Under the pieces are notes generated by a model. The model saw only the letters and a program-made list of their open reading frames with translations. It made no database searches and was not told the origin of the DNA. From Oceanobacillus rekensis (GTDB lineage Bacteria > Bacillota > Bacilli > Bacillales > Amphibacillaceae), in the NCBI RefSeq assembly GCF_002153375.1, contig NZ_MTBQ01000004.1:62001-126000 (forward strand): a stretch of 64,000 bases of DNA, written 5' to 3'. The position numbers and the translations under genes were made by a program. Of the stretch, positions 56,766-64,000 are shown piece by piece (the stretch's first letter is position 1; every line of letters begins with the position of its first letter).

Positions 56766-57953
56766 CTAAGCTTTTGGTACTTCAATTAACACTGCGTCAC
56801 CTTGGCCGCCACCACTACAAATTGCTGCAATTCCTAGGCCACCACCACGTCGTTTCAGTTCATGAATTAATGTCAAAATGATTCTTGCGCCACTTGCACC
56901 AATCGGATGACCCAATGCAACGGCACCACCATTCACATTAACTTTATCGTTATCAATACCGGCAATTTTCCCGCTTGCAAGGGATACTGCAGCAAATGCT
57001 TCGTTAATTTCAAATAAATCAATTTTCTCTTTAGAATGCCCGGTTTTCTCAAGCAATTTATTAATGACAAGTCCCGGCGTCTTCGGGAAATCCTTTGCTT
57101 CCACTGCAACCTCTGCATGACCAATTATGGTTGCCATTGGCGCTTTTCCAAGTTCTGCTGCCTTGTCATCTCCCATAACGACGAATGCACATGCCCCATC
57201 ATTGACACCTGGTGCATTTCCAGCCGTAATTGTTCCGTCTTTACTAAAAGCAGATCTCAAATTTGCTAACTTCTCGATTGTCGTATCTTTCCGTGGTGCT
57301 TCATCTGTATCCACAATGATTGGATTGCCTTTACGTACCGGAACTTCAACAGGAACGATTTCTTCTGCAAACTTGCCTTCTTCTATCGCTTGGATAGCAC
57401 GCGTGTGACTGCGGTAAGACCATTCATCCTGTGACTCCCTTGTAAGCTCAAGTTCCTCCGCCGTCTTGTTTCCATAATTACCCATATGATCTCCGGTAAA
57501 TGTACAAGTCAATCCATCATGGACCATCATATCAACAACGCGTTTATCACCCATTCGACTTCCCCAGCGTGAATCCGGTAGAAAATACGGTGCATTGCTC
57601 ATGCTTTCCATCCCACCCGCTACAATGGTGTCCTCATCACCAAGGCGAATTAGCTGGTCTGCAAGTGTTACACTGCGAAGTCCTGAAGCACATACTTTAT
57701 TAATTGTTTCTGTTTTCACTTCCCAAGGTATACCTGCAACACGTGCAGCCTGGCGGGAAGGTATCTGACCCTGTCCACCTTGCAAGACGGTACCCATGAT
57801 TACTTCATCAATTTCGGAACCGTCCATCCCAGCACGGTTCAATGCTTCCTTTATTGCTTTTCCCCCAAGTTGTGATGCGATAAAAGGTTTCAAACCTCCA
57901 CCAAACTTTCCAAATGGTGTTCTTGCTCCTGAAACGATAACTGTTTTTCTCAC
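56766..57953 (-). CDS. acetyl-CoA C-acetyltransferase (thiolase)
   Basis: 395 residues. Acyl-enzyme Cys in [21 protein letters not shown]is and the second Cys in [11 protein letters not shown] are present. It splits acetoacetyl-CoA-type substrates to acetyl-CoA. The start is GTG. It is the first gene of the operon thiolase-hbd-acd-acd-(array)-meaB-tetR-icmF; an operator-like palindrome lies about 80 bp upstream. Confidence 0.95.
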   Translation of the reverse strand: MRKTVIVSGARTPFGKFGGGLKPFIASQLGGKAIKEALNRAGMDGSEIDEVIMGTVLQGGQGQIPSRQAARVAGIPWEVKTETINKVCASGLRSVTLADQLIRLGDEDTIVAGGMESMSNAPYFLPDSRWGSRMGDKRVVDMMVHDGLTCTFTGDHMGNYGNKTAEELELTRESQDEWSYRSHTRAIQAIEEGKFAEEIVPVEVPVRKGNPIIVDTDEAPRKDTTIEKLANLRSAFSKDGTITAGNAPGVNDGACAFVVMGDDKAAELGKAPMATIIGHAEVAVEAKDFPKTPGLVINKLLEKTGHSKEKIDLFEINEAFAAVSLASGKIAGIDNDKVNVNGGAVALGHPIGASGARIILTLIHELKRRGGGLGIAAICSGGGQGDAVLIEVPKA

Positions 57954-58031
57954 CTATTTTCTTCTTCCTCTCTTAAACTATATTTATTTTATACTAATGC
58001 CATTTTAACTTTCCGAGAAAAAACTCCAATT

Positions 58032-58045
58032 GAACGTTCGCTCAT
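58032..58045. promoter_or_regulatory. operator-like palindrome upstream of the thiolase operon
   Basis: TGAACGTTCGCTCA; its complement TGAGCGAACGTTCA fits TGArCGAACrTTCA, shared with the fadF promoter site (60306-60319). Confidence 0.55.
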
Positions 58046-58055
58046 CACAATCCGA

Positions 58056-58094
58056 ATAATAGAGGGGTCTCCAAAGCAAGCCCCTCTATTATTC
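58056..58094 (-). terminator. terminator-like hairpin after fadF
   Basis: 13-bp perfect arms AATAATAGAGGGG / CCCCTCTATTATT around a 13-nt loop, 13 nt after the fadF stop. The T tract is poor. Confidence 0.6.
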
Positions 58095-58106
58095 TCTCAT
58101 GTTGCC

Positions 58107-60215
58107 TTATGCGGTTTTGGATTGTTCTTCTTCTAATACAGATAGTGCCAATATTTCAGCAACATCCATTGTGCTAATATCTTCATCGACTTCTTTTGCT
58201 TTTGTTCCATCACTTAACATGGTTAAGCAGTATGGACATGCACTGGAAATCATCGTTGGTTCAACAGCCAATGCCTGTTCAGTACGAGAAACATTTATCC
58301 GGTTTCCTGTTGTCTCTTCCGTCCACATCAGTCCACCACCAGCACCACAGCACATGCCGTTTTCGCGACTGCGATTCATTTCCACGAGTTCTAGTCCCGG
58401 TATTGCTGTTAGAATTTCCCTCGGCGGATCATATACCCCATTATATCTTCCTAAATAGCAGGAATCATGATAGGTTAATCTTTCATTTATCGAAAGCACA
58501 GGTTTCAATTTACCTGTTTTCACAAGGTCATATAGTAATTGGGTATGATGATATACCTCTGCTTCAAATCCGAAATCTGGATATTCATTTTTAAAAATAT
58601 TATATGCATGTGGATCAATCGTAACAATCTTGGTAACTCCATTTTTTTCAAATGTTTTAATATTTTTCTCCGCAATCTCCTGGAAAAGAAATTCATTCCC
58701 GATACGACGCGCCGTATCTCCTGAGTTTGCTTCCGTATTACCTAAAATAGCAAAGCTTATACCAGCCTGATTCATCAATTTAGCAAAGGCCATCGCAATC
58801 TTTTGACTACGACTATCATATGCTCCCATCGAACTTACCCAGAAAAGGTATTCAAATTCTTTATCTTCTTTTTTCAATTCCTTCACCGTTGGGATATATG
58901 CTGACTCATCCTCATCACGCCATTTAATACGGTCCTTTTTGGATAGCCCCCAAGGATTTCCTTGACGTTCGATATTCGTTACTGCACGCTGTATTTCAGA
59001 ATCCATTTTCCCTTCCGTCATTACTAGATAACGACGCATATCAATAATCGTTCCTACATGTTCGTTATTGACCGGACAAGCATCTTCACAGTTTCGGCAT
59101 GTCGTACATCCGGAAAGTTCTTCCTCTGTAATGATATCACCAATTAATCTTGCACTCTGAATCGTTGCTGCCGCTTCATTACTAGCACTCGCCGCATTAC
59201 CAGTTGTATTTGAAAAGGCATAAGATGGAACCCATGGAGACTTCCCTGTCACCGCAGCACCTTTTTCAGTGAGGTGGTCACGAACCTTAACCATGATATC
59301 CATCGGGGATAGCATTTTTCCTGTTCCAGCTGCAGGACAAACGTCTGTACAACGTCCACATTCCACACAGGCATAGAAATCAAGCATTTGATGTTGTTCA
59401 AAGTCTTCTACCTTCCCAACACCGAAAGCAATTTCTTCTTCATCCTCTTCACTTGCTTCATCCATTTCAAAATCTATTTTTTTAAGTTTACCAGGAACTT
59501 TTTTACTTAAAAATACATTGATAGGGGCCGCGAGTAAGTGGGCATGCTTGGATTGTGGTACATATACAAGGAAAGACAGCAATGTAATTGTATGTACCCA
59601 CCACGCGACATAGAAAAGCACCGTTGCAGTACCTTCTGAAAGAAAGCCAAAGACAAAAGCTACTAAACTTGCAACCGGTTCTGTCCATGCTGGATCATGT
59701 CCATGCCAGATCATCGCCATTCCGTTACCAAATAAAACAGAGACCATTAGCGTACCGATAAAAATGAGTACTAGACCCGCTTTAAATCCTCGTTTCAGTC
59801 GGACAAGCTTTTCCATATAGCGTCGATAGAAAGCCCATACGACGGCAACGAGAATCATTAATGTAACTAGTTCCTGAAAGAATACGAATCCAGGATAGAA
59901 CATTCCGAATGGCAAATGGTTACCTGGTGAAAGTCCTTTAACAAACATATCAATCGCACCGAATTGAACAAGAAGGAAACCATAGAACATCATCACATGG
60001 ATCGTTCCAGATTTCTTATCCTTCAACAGTTTGGATTGACCAAATACAATTTTCCCAACCCGTTTCAATCGTAATTTAATTTCACCATCAAACTCAGATT
60101 TCTGCCCCAACTTTATGTATGCAATTCTTGTTGTGACGACTTTTGCAAATAAATATAATGCGTAAAACGTAATAATTAAAAATGCGATCCAGTTAATAAT
60201 CATAAAAGTTTCCAC
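58107..60215 (-). CDS. fadF: membrane iron-sulfur oxidoreductase FadF (ETF:quinone type)
   Basis: About 702 residues from a GTG at 60215 behind AGGGGGG; the longer frame to 60257 lacks a site. The N-terminal membrane part (five to six helices, nitrate-reductase gamma-like) is followed by two 4Fe-4S motifs (CVECGRCTDVCP and CTTCRNCEDACP) and two CCG domains (including DSCYLGRYNG and GMCCGAGGG). It is thought to move electrons from beta-oxidation ETF to menaquinone. It has its own promoter with an embedded operator. Confidence 0.92.
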   Translation of the reverse strand: METFMIINWIAFLIITFYALYLFAKVVTTRIAYIKLGQKSEFDGEIKLRLKRVGKIVFGQSKLLKDKKSGTIHVMMFYGFLLVQFGAIDMFVKGLSPGNHLPFGMFYPGFVFFQELVTLMILVAVVWAFYRRYMEKLVRLKRGFKAGLVLIFIGTLMVSVLFGNGMAMIWHGHDPAWTEPVASLVAFVFGFLSEGTATVLFYVAWWVHTITLLSFLVYVPQSKHAHLLAAPINVFLSKKVPGKLKKIDFEMDEASEEDEEEIAFGVGKVEDFEQHQMLDFYACVECGRCTDVCPAAGTGKMLSPMDIMVKVRDHLTEKGAAVTGKSPWVPSYAFSNTTGNAASASNEAAATIQSARLIGDIITEEELSGCTTCRNCEDACPVNNEHVGTIIDMRRYLVMTEGKMDSEIQRAVTNIERQGNPWGLSKKDRIKWRDEDESAYIPTVKELKKEDKEFEYLFWVSSMGAYDSRSQKIAMAFAKLMNQAGISFAILGNTEANSGDTARRIGNEFLFQEIAEKNIKTFEKNGVTKIVTIDPHAYNIFKNEYPDFGFEAEVYHHTQLLYDLVKTGKLKPVLSINERLTYHDSCYLGRYNGVYDPPREILTAIPGLELVEMNRSRENGMCCGAGGGLMWTEETTGNRINVSRTEQALAVEPTMISSACPYCLTMLSDGTKAKEVDEDISTMDVAEILALSVLEEEQSKTA

Positions 60216-60295
60216 TTCCCGCGCCCCCCTATTTTTTATAAATGATAGCGATTCCATTTTTGCGAATAAATAGATTTATAAGAATACTTACCACT

Positions 60296-60324
60296 ACTTT
60301 AAACCTGAACGAACATTCAGTCAA
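60296..60324 (-). promoter_or_regulatory. fadF promoter with an operator in its spacer
   Basis: TTGACT (60319-60324), 17 bp, TAAAGT (60296-60301) on the minus strand. The palindrome CTGAACGAACATTCAG (60305-60320, plus strand) fills the spacer, ideal for repression by a TetR-type dimer. Confidence 0.65.
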
Positions 60325-60382
60325 TATATTTCTGTTAAAATTTTGAATTTTTCCACAAGAAAAAAATCCGGGAGATTGGCGA

Positions 60383-60453
60383 TCGCCGATAAAACTCCCG
60401 GATTGGCTGATAAATTTAAAAATTCGCTAATAAAATTTGTGATTCGCCGATAA
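60383..60453. repeat. phased TCGCCGATAA-like array (20/21 bp)
   Basis: TCGCCGATAA-type motifs (TGGCTGATAA, TCGCTAATAA in between) at 60383, 60404, 60424 and 60444: steps 21, 20, 20. Confidence 0.8.
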
Positions 60454-60464
60454 GCTGCACAGTG

Positions 60465-60903
60465 CGTTCGCTTCTGACCAGTCGTCTCCGCTTTTGACCC
60501 GGCTAGCTGCGCGGGGGCTAGGGACTACGGGGCATAGTCAATAGACACTCCGAGCACCAAAACCGTGTGCTCTACGGTCTCTTGTCTATGCCCTCCGTCC
60601 CCGGGCAAGCCCGCTACGCTTTCGAACGGCTAGCTGCGCGGGGGCTAGGGACTACGGGGCATAGTCATTAGACACTCCGAGCACCAAAACCGTGTGCTCT
60701 ACGGTCTCTTGTCTATGCCCTCCGTCCCTGGGCAAGCCCGCTACGCTTTTGTTTCGGCTAGCTGCAGCGACCAGGGTCTATTGGACTTCCTTTACCTCTG
60801 TGCGATAAGTCAACATCAACTCCCTTTGGTCGTTGTGTTTCCTTTATCTCCGCCGGCTCAGTCCAGTCCATACGCCCCTAAACGGTCGCCTCCGCTTTTG
60901 AAT
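60465..60903. repeat. structured repeats after argS, including a 127-bp tandem duplication
   Basis: Two nearly identical units, 60501-60627 and 60628-60754, differ at only a few bases. Each has arms GGGACTACGGGGCATAG and CTATGCCCTCCGTCCC plus an inner GAGCAC / GTGCTC pair. A third module, 60760-60900, resembles the repeat after glyA. Read with argS, CAAAAGCGGAGGCGACC starts 3 nt after the stop. Confidence 0.85.
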
Positions 60904-62574
60904 TTACATTTTCTCTGGTGCTGTTATTCCGATTAGGTTCATTGCGTTTGCTAGTGTTTGGCGGACTGCTTTCATTAGTGCAATGCGGGCTGTGGTTCTT
61001 TCTTTGTTATCGGAATCAAGTACTTTTTCCGCATTATAGAAGCTATGCAGTAAGGATGCTAACTCGTAAAGGTATTGTGTTACCTTATGTGGTGTACGCT
61101 TTTCTGCAGCTTCTGCAACGGTTTGTGGGAATTCGCCTAATTTTTTCAGCAGATCCAATTCTTTTTCTGCTGTCAGTAATGTGCCATCAAATGCACCGTC
61201 AATTTCAAATCCTTTACTCTTCGCCTGTTCTAACATTGTACAGATACGGGCATGTGCATATTGAACATAGAAAATTGGGTTGTCATTTGATTGGGAACGT
61301 GCCAAATCCATATCGAAATCAAGCTGGGAATCATTAGAGCGGGTTACAAAGTAATAGCGTACAGCGTCAACGCCAACTTCATCCATTAATTCTCTTAATG
61401 AAACAGCTTTTCCTGTACGTTTGCTCATTTTAACTTTTTCCCCACCAGCAAACAGGTTAACCATTTGAATGATTCTCACATCAAATTTTTCCACCGGGTA
61501 TCCTAATGCCTGGATAGCTGCACGCATTCTTGGAATATATCCATGATGGTCGGCGCCCCACACATTGATAATATGATCGAAGCCACGATCCAACTTGTTT
61601 TTATGATAAGCAATATCTGGTGTCAAATAGGTGTAACTTCCGTCTTGCTTAATTAGTACACGGTCCTTGTCGTCGCCAAGTTCGGTCGTGCGGAACCACA
61701 TCGCACCGTCTTTTTCGTACGTATGGTTACCTTCTTCAAGTGTATGCAATGCATCGGTAATCTTATCATCTTTATAGAGGGAACGTTCCGAGAACCAGTT
61801 GTTAAATTCAACACGGAAATCTTTCAAGTCCTTCTCAATACTTTTTAGTGAAGCGTTCAATCCGTATTCTTTAAAGTATGCCAGCCGCTCTGGTTGATCC
61901 TTGGAAACAAACGCATTTCCATGCTCGGCAACAAGTTTTTTTGCAATATCGATGATGGCCTGTCCATGGTACCCATTTTCAGGCATTTGGACATTTCCCC
62001 CAAGTTCCTGAAGATAACGCGCTTCTACAGAAAGCCCCAAATTATCAATTTGATTTCCAGCATCATTTATGTAATATTCACGTTCCACTTCAAATCCAGA
62101 AGCTGTCAGTACATTACAAAGTACGTCACCAAAGGCCGCATTACGGGCATGTCCCAAGTGAAGATCACCAGTTGGATTTACCGAAACAAATTCAATTTGG
62201 ACTCTCTCTCCATTACCACTATTTGTTTTACCGTAATCGTCTCCTGCTTGTAAAACAGTTGGGATAATTTCTCCAAGAAAATCATTTTTCATGAAAAAGT
62301 TAATAAAACCAGGTCCAGCAATTTCCACTTTTTCAATGGATGCCTTGGACTGGTCCAGATTCGCTACGATATCATCTGCAATTTGGCGTGGAGCTTTCTT
62401 TGCAATTCGTGCCAGTTGCATTGCAATATTTGAGGCAAAATCGCCATGTGCTTTATCTTTCGGTTTTTCTAGAATAATCGATGGCAGCTCTTCCTCTTTT
62501 GCAAGCTTAGCCTTTATGACTGCAGCCCCGATTTCTTTTTTCAATGTAGTTTCTGTTTGTTCCAAAACGTTCAT
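60904..62574 (-). CDS. argS: arginyl-tRNA synthetase
   Basis: 556 residues, class I. HIGH-like signature [19 protein letters not shown], an N-terminal Add1 tRNA-binding domain and the C-terminal anticodon domain. The ATG overlaps the ywiB stop (ATGA). Confidence 0.97.
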   Translation of the reverse strand: MNVLEQTETTLKKEIGAAVIKAKLAKEEELPSIILEKPKDKAHGDFASNIAMQLARIAKKAPRQIADDIVANLDQSKASIEKVEIAGPGFINFFMKNDFLGEIIPTVLQAGDDYGKTNSGNGERVQIEFVSVNPTGDLHLGHARNAAFGDVLCNVLTASGFEVEREYYINDAGNQIDNLGLSVEARYLQELGGNVQMPENGYHGQAIIDIAKKLVAEHGNAFVSKDQPERLAYFKEYGLNASLKSIEKDLKDFRVEFNNWFSERSLYKDDKITDALHTLEEGNHTYEKDGAMWFRTTELGDDKDRVLIKQDGSYTYLTPDIAYHKNKLDRGFDHIINVWGADHHGYIPRMRAAIQALGYPVEKFDVRIIQMVNLFAGGEKVKMSKRTGKAVSLRELMDEVGVDAVRYYFVTRSNDSQLDFDMDLARSQSNDNPIFYVQYAHARICTMLEQAKSKGFEIDGAFDGTLLTAEKELDLLKKLGEFPQTVAEAAEKRTPHKVTQYLYELASLLHSFYNAEKVLDSDNKERTTARIALMKAVRQTLANAMNLIGITAPEKM

Positions 62575-63011
62575 TGATTTTCCTCCTCTTTATATGCCAG
62601 CTCTAATGTATGTTTTCGTTTATCCTGTCCATTTAATTTAACCGTATAGTGAATCCCAAGACTACCTTCAATGGAATCCTCTGAACGGCTATAATCAATC
62701 GATTCCGTAAATGTCTCCATATGTATCTTCCCATGTGGATGATGGTATATATTTTCCGTTATCTTTTCTGCTTTAAATTTCTGATTCATCATAACTGCAC
62801 CAGATCGATTGATACTGACTTTATGTTGTTGGATAGTAATTAGATTTTTAATGATGGCACCATCGTCCAGCTTTTCTTCAAAAATCAATACATCCAATTC
62901 CTTTTTTCGAAAGTAATTGCCTGATTGCTTCTGATCATTGTACTCCTTTTGACCATCATCATCAATAACGGTGCGGAGTTGTATCGTTACGTTCTTCTGG
63001 ATTTTATCCAT
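62571..63011 (-). CDS. ywiB: DUF1934 family protein YwiB
   Basis: 146 residues, a small beta-barrel (calycin-like) protein of unknown function, conserved upstream of argS. GAGGTG precedes the ATG. The stop overlaps the argS start, so the two are coupled. Confidence 0.88.
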   Translation of the reverse strand: MDKIQKNVTIQLRTVIDDDGQKEYNDQKQSGNYFRKKELDVLIFEEKLDDGAIIKNLITIQQHKVSINRSGAVMMNQKFKAEKITENIYHHPHGKIHMETFTESIDYSRSEDSIEGSLGIHYTVKLNGQDKRKHTLELAYKEEENQ

Positions 63012-63202
63012 CCTATCGCACCTCTAAACTAATGAAAATTTTATAATGTCCCTATTATAGCGATAAATGGTTGTGTTAATCAATATTTATATTTTTTACG
63101 TTCAAATTGCAAACGTATAGAAATTACCGCTTTTAAGTTTATAACCACCGTCACTATCCCATAATGGAGAATACAAACATCTTTATATTGGAGATTATAC
63201 TT

Positions 63203-64000
63203 ATGCGACTTTGGCCCAAAAAGCTCATTTATAAAATTATCTTATCACTGGTTGCCACAGGGATTCTTTCTTTTGCTGTAATCTACTTAGCTGCATTTCT
63301 TATGGGACCACCTAAACTTGTTGGCGAGCAGGCGACGATTATCTATGATCAGCAAGGTGAAATTATTGGTGAGGAACGTGGCACCCATACGAAGCACTGG
63401 CTTTCATTAGATGAAATACCACCGATTGTCGCCGATGCGGCCATAGCGATAGAGGATCAGCATTTTTTTGATCATCATGGCTTTGATTACAAACGAATCG
63501 GCGCCGCTGTGCTTGAAAATATTACGAGCGCATCTTTAAAGGAAGGTGCAAGTACATTGACACAGCAATATGCTAGAAATTTATTTTTATCTCCAGAAAA
63601 AACTTGGACACGGAAGATGAAAGAAGCCTTTTATACGGTCCGACTGGAGATGTTTTATTCCAAAGAGGAAATTCTTGAAGGCTATTTAAATACAATTTAC
63701 TACGGACATGGTGCCTATGGCATTGAATCAGCGAGTAACTACTTTTTCAATAAATCGGTCACAGATTTATCGTTGGCTGAAGTAGCAATGCTTACCGGGA
63801 TTCCAAAAGGGCCTACCTATTATTCCCCATTAAATGATGAGGATAACGCAAAGGAACGGCAACAACTTATTTTACAAAATCTTGTCCAGAAAAAGATTAT
63901 TTCAAAAAAAGAACAAACAGCTGCTTTACAAGTTGAGCTTACTTATTCAGTTACCCAGGAAAGCCCCGAGATAGCACCGTTTTTTCAGGATGTGGTATTA
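63203..64000 (+). CDS. pbpG: class A penicillin-binding protein, PbpG-type (5' part)
   Basis: The first 266 residues are visible; the frame is open to the window edge. A cytoplasmic tail and one membrane helix (about 9-36) are followed by a GT51 transglycosylase with catalytic Glu in AIEDQHFFDHHGFDYKR, then GASTLTQQYARNLFL, the KMKEAFYTVRLEMFYSKEEI segment and NTIYYGHGAYGIE. This closely fits PBP2d (PbpG) of B. subtilis, a sigma-F gene for spore peptidoglycan at this place in the chromosome. The transpeptidase domain would follow outside. TTGGAG lies 9 nt before the ATG. It is the only plus-strand gene here. I found no clear sigma-F promoter in 63012-63202. Confidence 0.9.
   Translation, partial: MRLWPKKLIYKIILSLVATGILSFAVIYLAAFLMGPPKLVGEQATIIYDQQGEIIGEERGTHTKHWLSLDEIPPIVADAAIAIEDQHFFDHHGFDYKRIGAAVLENITSASLKEGASTLTQQYARNLFLSPEKTWTRKMKEAFYTVRLEMFYSKEEILEGYLNTIYYGHGAYGIESASNYFFNKSVTDLSLAEVAMLTGIPKGPTYYSPLNDEDNAKERQQLILQNLVQKKIISKKEQTAALQVELTYSVTQESPEIAPFFQDVVL

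Overview
The window comes from a low-GC, endospore-forming member of the Bacillaceae. Gene order and protein style look closest to the Oceanobacillus/Virgibacillus/Lentibacillus group, but no marker gene here fixes the genus. Nearly everything is on the minus strand, in an order that follows the Bacillus subtilis region from spoIIQ to pbpG. I saw no rRNA, tRNA, CRISPR, transposase or phage structural gene.

Layout in window order, which is 3' to 5' for minus-strand genes: an AimR/Rap-like receptor (118-1134); spoIIQ and spoIID, with a 52-bp tandem repeat between them; a complete dppABCDE-ykfABCD operon (4517-14505) for uptake and breakdown of peptides, D-amino acid peptides and murein peptides; murA, ywmB and a DUF1146 gene; the full atpIBEFHAGDC operon (18110-25213); a Vpr-like S8 protease; upp, glyA, ywlG, ywlE, mntP, ywlC, ywlB, spoIIR, prmC and prfA; a NERD-domain gene; tdk, type B L31, rho, murZ, transaldolase, fbaA, spo0F, pyrG and rpoE; a coenzyme B12-dependent branched-chain and fatty acyl-CoA block (icmF, tetR, meaB, two acyl-CoA dehydrogenases, hydroxyacyl-CoA dehydrogenase, thiolase, fadF); then argS and ywiB, and the start of a divergent pbpG-type penicillin-binding protein that runs off the right edge.

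The genes are mostly housekeeping (ATP synthase, cell wall precursors, translation, nucleotide salvage) mixed with early sporulation genes (spo0F, spoIIR, spoIIQ, spoIID, pbpG). Two metabolic blocks stand out: murein/peptide recycling inserted between murA and spoIID, and a beta-oxidation/IcmF block inserted between rpoE and fadF. Two near-palindromes of the form TGArCGAACrTTCA, one inside the fadF promoter and one upstream of the thiolase operon, suggest that this block is controlled by a TetR-type repressor, plausibly the one encoded within it.

The most unusual content is intergenic. (1) Several arrays carry short motifs spaced by exactly two DNA helical turns (20/21 bp), the best being an 11-copy TCCGCG array at 53323-53534. 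(2) A family of structured repeats begins 0-5 nt after the stop codon of at least seven genes. (3) A short inverted-repeat element sits inside the dpp operon, and one of its ends recurs right after the ywlB stop codon. (4) A DnaA-box cluster lies upstream of ywlC. (5) A near-perfect inverted repeat precedes the aimR-like gene.
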